Below, in pieces: positions 1 through 7,494 of a stretch of 45,969 nt of DNA (the first letter of the stretch is position 1; each line of letters begins with the position of its first letter). This DNA comes from an uncultured Bacteroidia bacterium. GTDB lineage: Bacteria; Bacteroidota; Bacteroidia; J057; CALAJH01. The stretch is taken from assembly GCA_937922655.1 (NCBI GenBank), contig CALAJH010000028.1, forward strand, positions 1-45,969, in the 5' to 3' direction. The notes beneath the pieces were generated by a model. The model had not been told where the DNA came from. It did no database searches and was given only the letters and a program-made list of their open reading frames with translations. The position numbers and the translations under genes are program-made.

Positions 1-2
1 CC

Positions 3-515
3 TGCATTTTCGCGCAGGACGCGCCCGTTGTGCGCAAGGACAAGTACGACGACCCGCGGCTCAACACCCCGGTTCCCTTCACCTTGGGTGACCGCGACCG
101 ATTGCACACCGTCGAAATCAAAATCGAGGCCATCGAAAAATTGATTGAGGCCGTCAATCGCCGCATCGACGACATCAACCGTCGCATCGACGACACCAAC
201 CGCCGCATCGACGACACCAACCGCGAACTGGGAAAGACCAACGAACGCATCTTGTGGATGTTCGGAATACTCGTGACCCTCGGCGGCGGACTTTTCGCCT
301 ACGTCAACACCAAATTCGACAAAAAATTCGAACGCTTGGAAGAAAAGTTCGACAAAAAGTTCGAACGCTTGGAAGAAAAGTTCGACAAAAAGTTCGACCT
401 CATCGTCGAGCGGTTAAACTCCATCGACCTCAAACTCGAAAGGTTGGGAGCCAAAGTCGAAGATTTGGAAAAACGTCAAGACCGAATCGAAGCCGAAGTG
501 TTTACGGCGCGCTAA
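3..515 (+). CDS. Exported coiled-coil membrane protein, 5'-truncated at window edge
   Basis: The frame is open from base 3, so the gene starts upstream of the window. The GTG at 30 is probably not the start, because the codons before it read CIFAQDAPVV, which looks like the end of a signal peptide cut after FAQ. What follows is a charged region with three heptads of NRRIDD(I/T) type, a hydrophobic segment near ILWMFGILVTLGGGLFAYV that should cross the membrane, and then an 11-residue repeat FDKKFERLEEK and more coiled coil to the end. Both repeats are also exact or nearly exact at DNA level. This looks like a structural or anchoring protein with long helices on both sides of a membrane segment. 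I do not recognise a named family and see no catalytic motif. No other gene shares its transcript within the window. Confidence 0.75.
   Translation, partial: CIFAQDAPVVRKDKYDDPRLNTPVPFTLGDRDRLHTVEIKIEAIEKLIEAVNRRIDDINRRIDDTNRRIDDTNRELGKTNERILWMFGILVTLGGGLFAYVNTKFDKKFERLEEKFDKKFERLEEKFDKKFDLIVERLNSIDLKLERLGAKVEDLEKRQDRIEAEVFTAR
156..218 (+). repeat. Three tandem 21-bp coding repeats
   Basis: Three in-frame 21-bp units (156-176, 177-197, 198-218) differ at only a few bases and encode NRRIDDI, NRRIDDT and NRRIDDT. They lengthen the first coiled coil by whole heptads, so expansion or contraction would keep the coil register. Confidence 0.85.
315..396 (+). repeat. Tandem 33-bp coding repeat, 2.5 copies
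   Basis: Units at 315-347 and 348-380 plus a half unit at 381-396 encode FDKKFERLEEK. The period of 11 residues fits a hendecad coiled coil. The copies differ at one base, which suggests recent duplication. Confidence 0.85.
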
Positions 516-667
516 GCGTTTACAGACGTAATTTTTGAAACCCGAACGGTCGCTTGACTTTCAACGGCAAGGCCGTTTGTATATACACCTCAATTTGAAA
601 TCGAAAAAAGGCGCAAAAACCCGACAAGTACAAAAACCAAACTCGTCCAAACAAGCCTTGTTTTGTT

Positions 668-675
668 TATCTTTG
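668..675 (+). promoter_or_regulatory. Bacteroidota -7 box TATCTTTG
   Basis: An exact match to TAnnTTTG lies 21 nt before the ATG at 697. I see no TTG element at the usual 19-20 nt upstream spacing, so only the -7 half is clear. Confidence 0.55.
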
Positions 676-696
676 CATTTCACAAGTTCGATTGGA

Positions 697-1755
697 ATGA
701 ATAGACTCGCGATAGGAGTGTTGGCGACGGTGCTCGTTGTTGCCTGCCAAAAAAACGAAGCGCTTTTGACGCCCGATTCCACGCCACAAAAACTTTCCGA
801 ATACGGCTTTTTCGTCGGCGAACTCAAAGAGCTTAAACCGCGTTCGGACGTTCTTCCCTACGAGCTGAATTCGGCGCTGTTCACCGACTACGCCCACAAA
901 GCCCGGTTCGTATATGTACCGCAAGGAAAAAGCGCGCGTTTCGACCCCGACGAAACATTCGACTTTCCCGTCGGCTCAACGCTCGTCAAAAACTTTTTTT
1001 ATTACAAGGACGAAAGAAATCCGTCGTTGGGTCGCCAAATCATCGAAACACGGCTGTTGGTCAGACAAGATACGGGTTGGCGTTCGCTGACCTATCGGTG
1101 GAACGATGAACAAACCGAAGCCTCGCTGTTACGTGCCGGGGAACTACGCAACGTTTCTTGGGTGGACAAAAACGGTCAAACGCAAACCGTGCTTTATACC
1201 GTTCCCAACGAAAACGAATGTTACGGATGCCATTCACTCGACTACAAAACCACGCCCATCGGTCCGCGGGCTCGGCACCTGAATCGAAGTTTCGATTACG
1301 CCGACGGAAAAGCACATCAATTGGCCAAATGGACGGAGCGGGGGATATTGACGGGCGCCCCGGGGGATTCGACGCTCATGCTCCGTTTGGCGGCCTACAC
1401 CGACACGACGCAGCGTCTCGAGGAGCGTGCACGCGCTTATCTGGAAATCAACTGCGCCCACTGCCACAATCCGCGCGGCCCCGCCAACAATTCGGGACTC
1501 AATTTGAATTACGACGAGACCCACCCAACGGCCTACGGCGTATGCAAACCGCCCGTTGCGGCGGGACGAGGCTCGGGCGGCCTGAAATTTTCCATCGTTC
1601 CGGGAAAACCCGAAGAGTCGATTTTGGTTCATCGTATGAAAATCAACGACCCCGGCGCCCAAATGCCCGAACTCGGTCGAGACAAAGCCCACCTCGAAGG
1701 CGTCGCCCTCATCGAAGAATGGATAAGAAAAATGCCCGGGCGTTGCGGCGATTAG
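697..1755 (+). CDS. Diheme c-type cytochrome lipoprotein, SO2930 / HNE_0200 family
   Basis: The 352-residue product starts at ATG 697; the upstream in-frame extension to 535 crosses the promoter and precedes the signal peptide, so it is rejected. The N-terminus is a lipoprotein signal with a lipobox ending VVAC (Cys17), so the protein should be anchored to a membrane facing the periplasm or surface. Two haem c attachment motifs are present, CYGCH (Cys175-His179) and CAHCH (Cys253-His257), with methionines near 314 and 323 that could be axial ligands. The layout matches the family I know as TIGR03806 (HNE_0200 / SO2930), whose function is unknown and whose genes usually pair with a beta-helix protein. 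A matching beta-helix lipoprotein is encoded at 24435-25691. A redox or electron-transfer role is inferred from the haem motifs only. Confidence 0.88.
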   Translation: MNRLAIGVLATVLVVACQKNEALLTPDSTPQKLSEYGFFVGELKELKPRSDVLPYELNSALFTDYAHKARFVYVPQGKSARFDPDETFDFPVGSTLVKNFFYYKDERNPSLGRQIIETRLLVRQDTGWRSLTYRWNDEQTEASLLRAGELRNVSWVDKNGQTQTVLYTVPNENECYGCHSLDYKTTPIGPRARHLNRSFDYADGKAHQLAKWTERGILTGAPGDSTLMLRLAAYTDTTQRLEERARAYLEINCAHCHNPRGPANNSGLNLNYDETHPTAYGVCKPPVAAGRGSGGLKFSIVPGKPEESILVHRMKINDPGAQMPELGRDKAHLEGVALIEEWIRKMPGRCGD

Positions 1756-1767
1756 CGAATATTACGC

Positions 1768-1775
1768 TAATTTTG
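1768..1775 (+). promoter_or_regulatory. Bacteroidota -7 box TAATTTTG
   Basis: An exact TAnnTTTG box lies 13 nt before the ATG at 1789, giving a predicted leader of only a few bases. A TTG at 1743-1745 sits 22 nt upstream, slightly wider than the usual spacing. Confidence 0.55.
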
Positions 1776-1788
1776 CACCCCACAATCC

Positions 1789-2298
1789 ATGAGCAAGAAC
1801 ATCGACGCCGCGGACGTCAAAATGCTTTTTGAGTTTCCGCGCATTATTCACCAACTTCACCGGGCGTTTGGCGGACAAGTTACCGACAAATTGGCCGATT
1901 TTTTGGGCGACGAACCCGATTCGCTTTTCGACCCTTTAAGCGACGAGTTCAATTTCGGCGTGCTTTACGCAACCGAAACCGGCCTCTTTTATGAACTGGG
2001 CTATCGGCAAAACAAGGACAAGATATTGTGCGGACTGACGCTTTCGCTCGAAGCCGATTCCGACGACGTCGACGTTTTTGAGACGAGCATGAGCAAGGCC
2101 GCTCAAGAATGGACGGGCTGGATGCGCGAACTCGCCAAAGTGGACGACGAAGACTTCGTTTTTTGGCACCGAACCCTTCCAATCGACGATTTCATCGGCC
2201 AAAACAAACCCGTAGAAGCAATCGAAAAGTTCTTTTTGCTCTGCCTCGACGAACTCAAAGCCCTAAAAAAGAAGTATCCCGCCATACCGTGGTCTTGA
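1789..2298 (+). CDS. Conserved-looking protein of unknown function, 169 aa
   Basis: A soluble, acidic protein with no signal peptide or membrane segment. The start ATG follows a good promoter box with a very short leader. It alternates hydrophobic helices and acidic loops (for example a DSDDVDVFE stretch) and ends in PAIPWS. I do not recognise the family and see no catalytic signature. It has its own promoter and is followed by the separate promoter of the SiaB/SiaC operon, so it is not clearly part of that system, although it reads in the same direction immediately upstream. Confidence 0.7.
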   Translation: MSKNIDAADVKMLFEFPRIIHQLHRAFGGQVTDKLADFLGDEPDSLFDPLSDEFNFGVLYATETGLFYELGYRQNKDKILCGLTLSLEADSDDVDVFETSMSKAAQEWTGWMRELAKVDDEDFVFWHRTLPIDDFIGQNKPVEAIEKFFLLCLDELKALKKKYPAIPWS

Positions 2299-2305
2299 CA
2301 AGAAT

Positions 2306-2335
2306 TTTGTTTTGGCGAAAATTTTGGTAAATTTG
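2306..2335 (+). promoter_or_regulatory. Promoter of the siaB-like operon
   Basis: TTTG at 2306-2309, an 18-nt spacer, then an exact TAAATTTG at 2328-2335. The predicted start is near 2341, leaving a leader of about 50 nt before the ATG at 2395. The leader holds an eight-codon reading frame at 2357-2383. Confidence 0.65.
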
Positions 2336-2394
2336 AGCGATTTTTTGGGTGAACGCATGAGTTTTCCCATATCCACCACTTAGACGGCCCACCG

Positions 2395-2898
2395 ATGACC
2401 GATAAGCAGTTATTGTACGCCTACAACGGGGAAATGAGCAATCCCGTGCTGAACAAGATTCTAAGCACCATTCAGACCAAACTTAGCGCATTGGGGGAAA
2501 AACGCAACGTCGTCAAAAACGTTAATACGATATTGATAGAATGTTGTCAAAATCTCATTTATCACGCCAAAGACAAAGACACGTTAAAAGAGGATTTTTT
2601 CCCCAGCGTTTCGATTTATAAAGACGCGGGAGGATACCGAATTTCGACGCGCAACGTCGTTGCCGGAGAGGATGCGCAAAAACTCGAGGCCTACCTTGCC
2701 AAACTTAACGCATTTTCTCCCGAAGAACTCAAAAATTTTTACAAAGAACGGTTGACCGACGGAAAAATCAGCGCCAAAGGCGGCGGCGGTCTCGGCCTCT
2801 TGAACATGATTCGCGCTTCCAAAGACGGCAAGCTCGTCTACCGTTTCGACCCCGTCAACGAACAATACCTCATGTTTACCCTTTCGTTTCTCATGTAA
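2395..2898 (+). CDS. SiaB-family protein kinase
   Basis: A 167-residue single-domain protein with a histidine-kinase-like ATPase fold. The N box is seen in ILIECCQNLIYHA (Glu49 and Asn53, the ExxxN pattern that binds Mg-ATP), and a glycine-rich ATP lid in KGGGGLGLLNM near residue 130. This is the pattern of SiaB, a Ser/Thr kinase that phosphorylates the small protein SiaC in Pseudomonas aeruginosa. The next gene encodes a SiaC-like protein 14 nt downstream, which supports the assignment. The kinase is expected to be cytoplasmic and to work against a PP2C phosphatase; none is adjacent, but one is encoded at 32460-33587. Activity is inferred from motifs. Confidence 0.85.
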   Translation: MTDKQLLYAYNGEMSNPVLNKILSTIQTKLSALGEKRNVVKNVNTILIECCQNLIYHAKDKDTLKEDFFPSVSIYKDAGGYRISTRNVVAGEDAQKLEAYLAKLNAFSPEELKNFYKERLTDGKISAKGGGGLGLLNMIRASKDGKLVYRFDPVNEQYLMFTLSFLM

Positions 2899-2912
2899 AT
2901 TTCAAAGCATCC

Positions 2913-3302
2913 ATGAACCCACTCAGAATAGCGCCCACGGACGAAACCCCGACAGTCAATTTCATTCCCGACGAAGGAAAATTCGAAATCAGCGGCAACT
3001 CTTATCCCGAAAATTCCACCAAATTTTATTCCCCCGTCTTGGATTGGCTTAGGCGGTTTTGCGCAGAAGCCAAAAACCAAAAAATTACGCTGGACTTCAA
3101 CTTCGATTATTTCAACACCAGCTCGGCCAAATACATCCTCGAAATTTTGAGAATCCTCCAAGATTGCCAAAAAAACGGCAACGAATGCCTAGTACGCTGG
3201 CATTACTTGGAAGAGGACACCGACATGCAGGAAGCAGGCGAAGACTATCGCGATTCGATAGATTTGAATTTCGAGTTCGTCGTTCGTGAAGATACGTTGT
3301 AA
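2913..3302 (+). CDS. SiaC-family regulatory phosphoprotein (DUF1987)
   Basis: A 129-residue protein starting MNPLRIAPTDETPTV, with the family core DFNFDYFNTSSAKYILEIL. Thr69 in FNTSS aligns with the phosphorylated Thr68 of P. aeruginosa SiaC, and the adjacent serines are also present. In the characterised system the unphosphorylated form binds the stalk of the diguanylate cyclase SiaD, and SiaB kinase and SiaA phosphatase set its phosphorylation state. Here it lies between the siaB-like gene and a gene for a stalk-like membrane protein 3 nt downstream, so the target is probably that neighbour. The family call is firm; the target is inferred. Confidence 0.88.
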   Translation: MNPLRIAPTDETPTVNFIPDEGKFEISGNSYPENSTKFYSPVLDWLRRFCAEAKNQKITLDFNFDYFNTSSAKYILEILRILQDCQKNGNECLVRWHYLEEDTDMQEAGEDYRDSIDLNFEFVVREDTL

Positions 3303-3305
3303 AAG

Positions 3306-3908
3306 ATGGGGTTGAAATTGGGAAAAAAAGCCGGCGACGAGGTATTCGCCAAAGAAAACGACGATTTGGCGCGTTTTCGAAATTTGGTTGAAAACGTGGA
3401 CGTTTCCGCCGACGCCTTGCGCGAAGCCTTGCATCAATTGCTTAAAGGCTACGAAGCCATTCTCGAAGACAACAAAATCATGATACAACAAGGCGACCGT
3501 ATGCAACGCAAGCTCAAGTCCGCCTTTACCGAACTCAATCAACAAAAAGAAGAAATCGAGCGTCAGAACACGGAAATCCAAAAAATCAATCGTGAACTCC
3601 AACTCACGCTCAACGCCTTGACCAAAGCCAAAGCCAGCCGAAAAGCCCAAACCTTTACCCTCTTTTTGGCCCTCGGCCTCTTCATCGTTTCCGAAATCCT
3701 CGAAGAATTGTCGGAAACGGTACTCGACAACTTCTGGATTTCCTTCGGCGTCAAGGTTCTGCTTGTTCTTCTGCTCAAGCCTTTGGAATCGTTTTTGGAA
3801 GGCCACTTCCAGCGAAGAAACATCAACAAAGACGACCGCCACATCGTCGAACAGTATCTGAACAAATCCTCGATAGAAAAAACGGAAACGGTGGAAAAGT
3901 TTGTATGA
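3306..3908 (+). CDS. SiaD-stalk-like coiled-coil protein with two membrane helices
   Basis: A 200-residue protein. Residues 35-110 are helical: an ALHQLLKGYEAILEDN segment, then DRMQRKL and a long coiled coil rich in Gln, Lys and Glu. This resembles the stalk that precedes GGDEF domains in SiaD-type cyclases. Where a cyclase would follow there are instead two hydrophobic segments, about 115-130 and 144-160, and a basic tail. The gene starts 3 nt after the siaC-like stop and its end overlaps the TTG start of the glycosyltransferase by 8 nt. I infer that it is a membrane-bound partner of the SiaC-like protein, replacing the cyclase. An alternative is an unrelated membrane coiled-coil protein. 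Confidence 0.7.
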   Translation: MGLKLGKKAGDEVFAKENDDLARFRNLVENVDVSADALREALHQLLKGYEAILEDNKIMIQQGDRMQRKLKSAFTELNQQKEEIERQNTEIQKINRELQLTLNALTKAKASRKAQTFTLFLALGLFIVSEILEELSETVLDNFWISFGVKVLLVLLLKPLESFLEGHFQRRNINKDDRHIVEQYLNKSSIEKTETVEKFV

Positions 3909-4950
3909 CGTCGTTCATTTGACGGTCATGAACCCCGCGGGCCATGCCCGGGTATACGGTCGTTTGGCTTATCCCGCCACCTTGCGCGGGTATTCGACGG
4001 CCGTGGTGGGACGCAAAGGCACGCGAACGCCGGACAAGCCCGTCAAAATTTTTGAACTCGAATTCAGCGGGCGCGGACGGGCGTTCAACCACGTCGCCCT
4101 TACACGAAAAGCCCTCGAGATAAAAACCCGAATTTTTCACATCCACAGTCCCGAACTTTTGCCTTTGGCCGCCGTCTTGAAAAAATTGCGTGCCGCCAAA
4201 ATCGTTTACGACGTTCACGAAAATTACGCCCTCAACGCCCTGACCGCGGACGGCTACCGTTTTCGCCGACCGCTGGCATTGGCGGTTCAAAGCGTCGAAA
4301 ACGCCTTTGCGTCCGTATTGGACGGCGTGGTCTTGGCGGAAAAGGCGTTTTTAAATTTGCCTTTTTTGGCGCGGGTGAAAGGCCCCGTTGTCGTTTGTCC
4401 CAATTATTTCGCGCCTCCGACCCACGAACCGTCGCTAAGCCCCGAATTTATTGCCTCGCTCGGCGATTACCTGCTCTATACCGGCACCCTGTCCGAAAAA
4501 TGGGGAACGCAAAGCGCCATCGACGCCGCCAAGAAAATGAACGCGAAAATCGTCGTCGCGGGCCACAGCCACGACAAACGTTACGTCGAACGGCTCCAAC
4601 GCCGGGCCGACGGCGCAAACGTCGTTTTTTTCGGCGGTACCCAATACGTGGACTATGCGGATATCGTCGCCTTGATTCGCGGGTGCCGGGCGGGCTTCGC
4701 CTTGTACCACCCCGACCCCAACCTCGTTCAACGCAGGCCCACCAAATTTTTCGAGTACGCCGCCTTCGGCAAGCCCCTCTATTACACCGACGCATGGAAA
4801 AACGCCGGCGTTTACGGCGTGGCCGTTCCCTTTCCGTCCGACGATTTTTCTTTTCCGCCCCCTCCTCCGCCCCTGCCGCCCGCCCTCGAAAATCCTTACG
4901 CCCATTTCGACCCCGTGGACGAGCTTTACCAACGGCTGTTGAACGGCTAA
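3901..4950 (+). CDS. Glycosyltransferase, GT4-like (GT-B fold)
   Basis: The 349-residue product begins at TTG 3901, overlapping the previous stop. The next Met, at residue 10, would remove the first beta strand YDVVHLTVM, so the TTG is preferred. The N-terminal half resembles the acceptor lobe of GT-B enzymes, with IFHIHSPELL and IVYDVHENY as typical strands. The C-terminal half has a donor-site-like LLYTGTLSEKWG, and the end of the domain has RRPTKFFEYAAFGKPLYYTDA, which matches the K-x-E-Y-A-A-x-G-x-P signature near the nucleotide-sugar site. It should transfer a sugar in the cytoplasm for a polysaccharide or glycoprotein. The substrate cannot be told. Being translated from the same mRNA as the SiaB/SiaC genes suggests surface-polysaccharide output may be controlled by that module. 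Confidence 0.8.
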   Translation: MYDVVHLTVMNPAGHARVYGRLAYPATLRGYSTAVVGRKGTRTPDKPVKIFELEFSGRGRAFNHVALTRKALEIKTRIFHIHSPELLPLAAVLKKLRAAKIVYDVHENYALNALTADGYRFRRPLALAVQSVENAFASVLDGVVLAEKAFLNLPFLARVKGPVVVCPNYFAPPTHEPSLSPEFIASLGDYLLYTGTLSEKWGTQSAIDAAKKMNAKIVVAGHSHDKRYVERLQRRADGANVVFFGGTQYVDYADIVALIRGCRAGFALYHPDPNLVQRRPTKFFEYAAFGKPLYYTDAWKNAGVYGVAVPFPSDDFSFPPPPPPLPPALENPYAHFDPVDELYQRLLNG

Positions 4951-5065
4951 CGTTGGGAAAAAAACCGAACGCGGGCTTGGAAGCGAACGGCAAAATTTTG
5001 TCTCGGCTTCCATCATGAACAGTATCTTGTGGATATTTTAAGAAGGAGAACGCGGGACGGGTGAG

Positions 5066-5073
5066 TAATTTTG
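5066..5073 (+). promoter_or_regulatory. Bacteroidota -7 box TAATTTTG, leaderless arrangement
   Basis: An exact TAnnTTTG box ends only 4 nt before the GTG at 5078. The transcript should start at or next to the start codon. Confidence 0.6.
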
Positions 5074-5077
5074 AGGC

Positions 5078-6277
5078 GTGAAACTTTTTACGCTTTACGC
5101 GCTAGTGTTGGCGGCGTTGGGTTCGGGGATGACGGCGTGCAACGGCAAATCCAAGCACGTCACCGTTCCCGACTCGCTTGCCGTCGCCCAAGACACCACC
5201 CCGCCGCCCTTCGACCCCGGTCCGGTCGACCGGTTTTGGAACGATTTGGCCCGGATGCTCGCGGGATTGCCGCCCGATACGGCTTCGACGCTTGCGGCCG
5301 TCGAAGCCCTGCCCGCCGTTGTCGAACACCGGCGTTTTTTCGACGGCGCGTGGCAAAAAAAGACCGAAGCCTTCATCGCACCGCTGGACCAATGGGCGAC
5401 AACGGAAATCGCCAACGAACGCAAAGCCGCAAAAAACGTTCTTTACCCTTTCAGCGGCGCCGACGCCATGACGATTCACACGCTCTTCCCCAACGCCCCC
5501 CGTTACGTCATGTTCGGTTTGGAACCCGAAGGTACGCCCCCGTCCCCGGCGCTCATGACCCCGGCCGTTTTGCCCGCCAATCTCCGCAACCTCCAAATCG
5601 CCCTCGACGACATCCTGCTTTTGAGCTATTTCAAAACCATCGACATGCAATCGGACTTTCGGCGCGGCGAACTCAACGGCACGTTGCCCGTGCTTTTGGC
5701 GTTCTTGGCCCGACGCGGAAACCGCATCCTTTGGGTCGAACGCGGAATCGTCGGCCCCGAAGGCGTTTTCGACACCGCCGGCGTGAAAAAAGTCCCCATG
5801 AACCCCGACGACTCCCTCGTTACAGGCGTAAGAATACGTTTTCAGCCCGAAAACCAACCCCAAACGGTACAAGACCTCTACTATTATTCGGTCAATATCG
5901 ACGACGGACACATCTCGCGTTCCATGCGTCGGCTTTTGGCCAAATACGAGCCCTGTTATACGTATATTAAGAGTGCGTCGTATTTGATGTATTATCCTTC
6001 GTTTTCGATTATCAAATCGCATATTTTGGATTACAGCGTGTTTATCTTGCAGGAAGATTCGGGCATGCCGCTGAGTTCGTTCGACCGCAACGTTTGGGAT
6101 TTGCAGTTTTACGGCGCTTACAACCGCCCCATACCGCTTTTTGCCAACCGCTTCCAAACCGAATTGTACAAAATCTACCAAACCGACCCGTCGGTCAAGC
6201 CGCTCCCCTTCGGCATCGGCTACAACAACACGCCCGGCAAGTCTAATTTAATGGCCGCACGCAAAAAAAACCCTTAA
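5078..6277 (+). CDS. Lipoprotein of unknown function, 399 aa
   Basis: The start is GTG 5078, directly behind a promoter box; the frame opens with a hydrophobic signal and a likely lipobox in SGMTAC (Cys21), then a proline-rich linker. The mature part has a recognisable block around NVLYPFSGADAMT and FPNAPRYVMFGLEP, and later a tyrosine-rich region with ILDYSVFILQEDSGMPL. These read like a conserved domain, but I cannot name it and see no metal-binding or catalytic triad. The protein should sit on the outer face of the inner membrane or on the outer membrane. It is monocistronic: it ends in a hairpin and the M28 peptidase follows 44 nt later. Confidence 0.75.
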   Translation: MKLFTLYALVLAALGSGMTACNGKSKHVTVPDSLAVAQDTTPPPFDPGPVDRFWNDLARMLAGLPPDTASTLAAVEALPAVVEHRRFFDGAWQKKTEAFIAPLDQWATTEIANERKAAKNVLYPFSGADAMTIHTLFPNAPRYVMFGLEPEGTPPSPALMTPAVLPANLRNLQIALDDILLLSYFKTIDMQSDFRRGELNGTLPVLLAFLARRGNRILWVERGIVGPEGVFDTAGVKKVPMNPDDSLVTGVRIRFQPENQPQTVQDLYYYSVNIDDGHISRSMRRLLAKYEPCYTYIKSASYLMYYPSFSIIKSHILDYSVFILQEDSGMPLSSFDRNVWDLQFYGAYNRPIPLFANRFQTELYKIYQTDPSVKPLPFGIGYNNTPGKSNLMAARKKNP

Positions 6278-6295
6278 AAATTGGATTTTTAAGGG
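6271..6295. terminator. Perfect 11-bp hairpin over the stop codon, T-tract on the minus strand
   Basis: CCCTTAAAAAT at 6271-6281 pairs perfectly with ATTTTTAAGGG at 6285-6295 around a 3-nt loop, and contains the TAA stop at 6275-6277. A run of eight A precedes it, so on the minus strand the hairpin is followed by T8. On the plus strand no T-run follows. It is thus a good intrinsic terminator for minus-strand transcription although both flanking genes are on the plus strand. Confidence 0.55.
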
Positions 6296-6321
6296 GTGTG
6301 GGGGATTCAAAATAAAAATAC

Positions 6322-7494
6322 ATGGAAGCAAAGCGACTGATAGAGGAGGTCATAGCGCGTTTCGGACCGCGACGGGCCGCGTCCGACGCCGAACGCAAGA
6401 CACAAGAATATTTTTTGCGGACGTGGGGGGAATTTAGCGACTTCACCAAACTCCACGAGTTTCAAGCTCCTTTGCGGGCCAAGTTCGCCTTGCTCAAGCC
6501 CGTGTTTTTCGCTTACGGCCTTTCGCTGATTGCAGTGTGGATTTTTCCCGCAGGGGCGGTTTTTCTTTCGACCGCGGCGGCGCTCGCCTTCGTCGTCGCT
6601 TTTGTTATGAACTATCCGGCGTTGGATATGTTCTACAAACCCTACGGTTCGTGCAACGCCATCGCCGATTTGCCTTCGGAATTGCCACCCAAAATGACGC
6701 TCGTTCTTTCGGGCCACAGCGATTCGACCCCCGAATTTAAATGGTGGTATCGGTGGAAACGGTTCGGCCTACGGGCAATGGTGATTTCGGGTGTAGGTTT
6801 GACGCTTTATCCCTTGTTTTGCGTTTTGGCCCTGACGACGTCGGGAAGCCACGCCCAACACCCGCCGGCATGGTTGGGCTACGCGTGGCTGGCATTCGCG
6901 GCAACGGCGCCCTTGTCCGTCACGTATTGGGACATTCACGGCGAAATCGTTTCGCCCGGGGCGCAAGACAACCTTTCGGGCGTGGCGGTGGCCACGGAGG
7001 CGGGACGGGCTTTGGCCGCAGGGCCGCGCCTCAAACACGTCGCCGTGCGCATCATCGGCTTCGGCGCCGAAGAAACGGGTTTGCGCGGCTCGAGCGCCTA
7101 CGTCAAAGACCACCTCCACCGCCTCAAACAAGAAAACGTTCTCGTCCTCAATTTCGACGGCATTCTCGACGCCGACAACCTACACATTCTTACGGGCGAA
7201 GCGTTTTCTTTCGTCAAATACAACCCCAAACGCATCGCGGAGTTGGAAACGAGTTTTCGGGCCGTGGGCGCCAACGTCAAAAAAGGCGCTTTGCCCATCG
7301 GCGGAACGGACGCCGTCAGTTTCAAAAAAGCGGGACTCGACGCGCTGACGGTCGTCGGCCTACCCCTCGACCGCCTGCATCCCACCTACCACACCCGGCT
7401 CGACCAACCCCAATACGTCCAAGAAAAAGCGCTCCAACACTGCATCGAGGCGACGGTGCATTACGCCCGTACCCTCGACGCCCAATTCGATTAA
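6322..7494 (+). CDS. Membrane-embedded M28-family metallopeptidase
   Basis: A 390-residue zinc aminopeptidase-like protein. The M28 metal ligands are visible in order: His132 in SGHSDS, Asp216 in SPGAQDNLSG, Glu250/Glu251 in GAEETGLRGS, Asp279 in NFDG, and His357 in HPTYHTRLD. Unusually, hydrophobic segments occur before the catalytic part (about 61-98) and again between the first His and the bridging Asp (about 149-202), so the peptidase domain is interrupted by membrane helices. There is no signal peptide. The substrate is unknown; the family removes N-terminal residues or acts on modified peptides. The stop is directly followed by the ATG of scpB with no gap, so the two are co-transcribed. 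Confidence 0.82.
   Translation: MEAKRLIEEVIARFGPRRAASDAERKTQEYFLRTWGEFSDFTKLHEFQAPLRAKFALLKPVFFAYGLSLIAVWIFPAGAVFLSTAAALAFVVAFVMNYPALDMFYKPYGSCNAIADLPSELPPKMTLVLSGHSDSTPEFKWWYRWKRFGLRAMVISGVGLTLYPLFCVLALTTSGSHAQHPPAWLGYAWLAFAATAPLSVTYWDIHGEIVSPGAQDNLSGVAVATEAGRALAAGPRLKHVAVRIIGFGAEETGLRGSSAYVKDHLHRLKQENVLVLNFDGILDADNLHILTGEAFSFVKYNPKRIAELETSFRAVGANVKKGALPIGGTDAVSFKKAGLDALTVVGLPLDRLHPTYHTRLDQPQYVQEKALQHCIEATVHYARTLDAQFD

Noticed and set aside
156-396. CRISPR-like regular repeats
   Set aside because: The repeats are contiguous, in frame and encode a coiled coil; there are no spacers.
535-696. N-terminal extension of the diheme cytochrome gene
   Set aside because: It crosses the promoter box at 668 and precedes a clear lipoprotein signal starting at 697.
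4978-5012. Terminator after the glycosyltransferase
   Set aside because: TGGAAGC/GCTTCCA has a long loop and no T-run.
4435-5016. Minus-strand frames opposite the glycosyltransferase
   Set aside because: Arg- and Gly-rich shadows of a GC-rich gene on the other strand.
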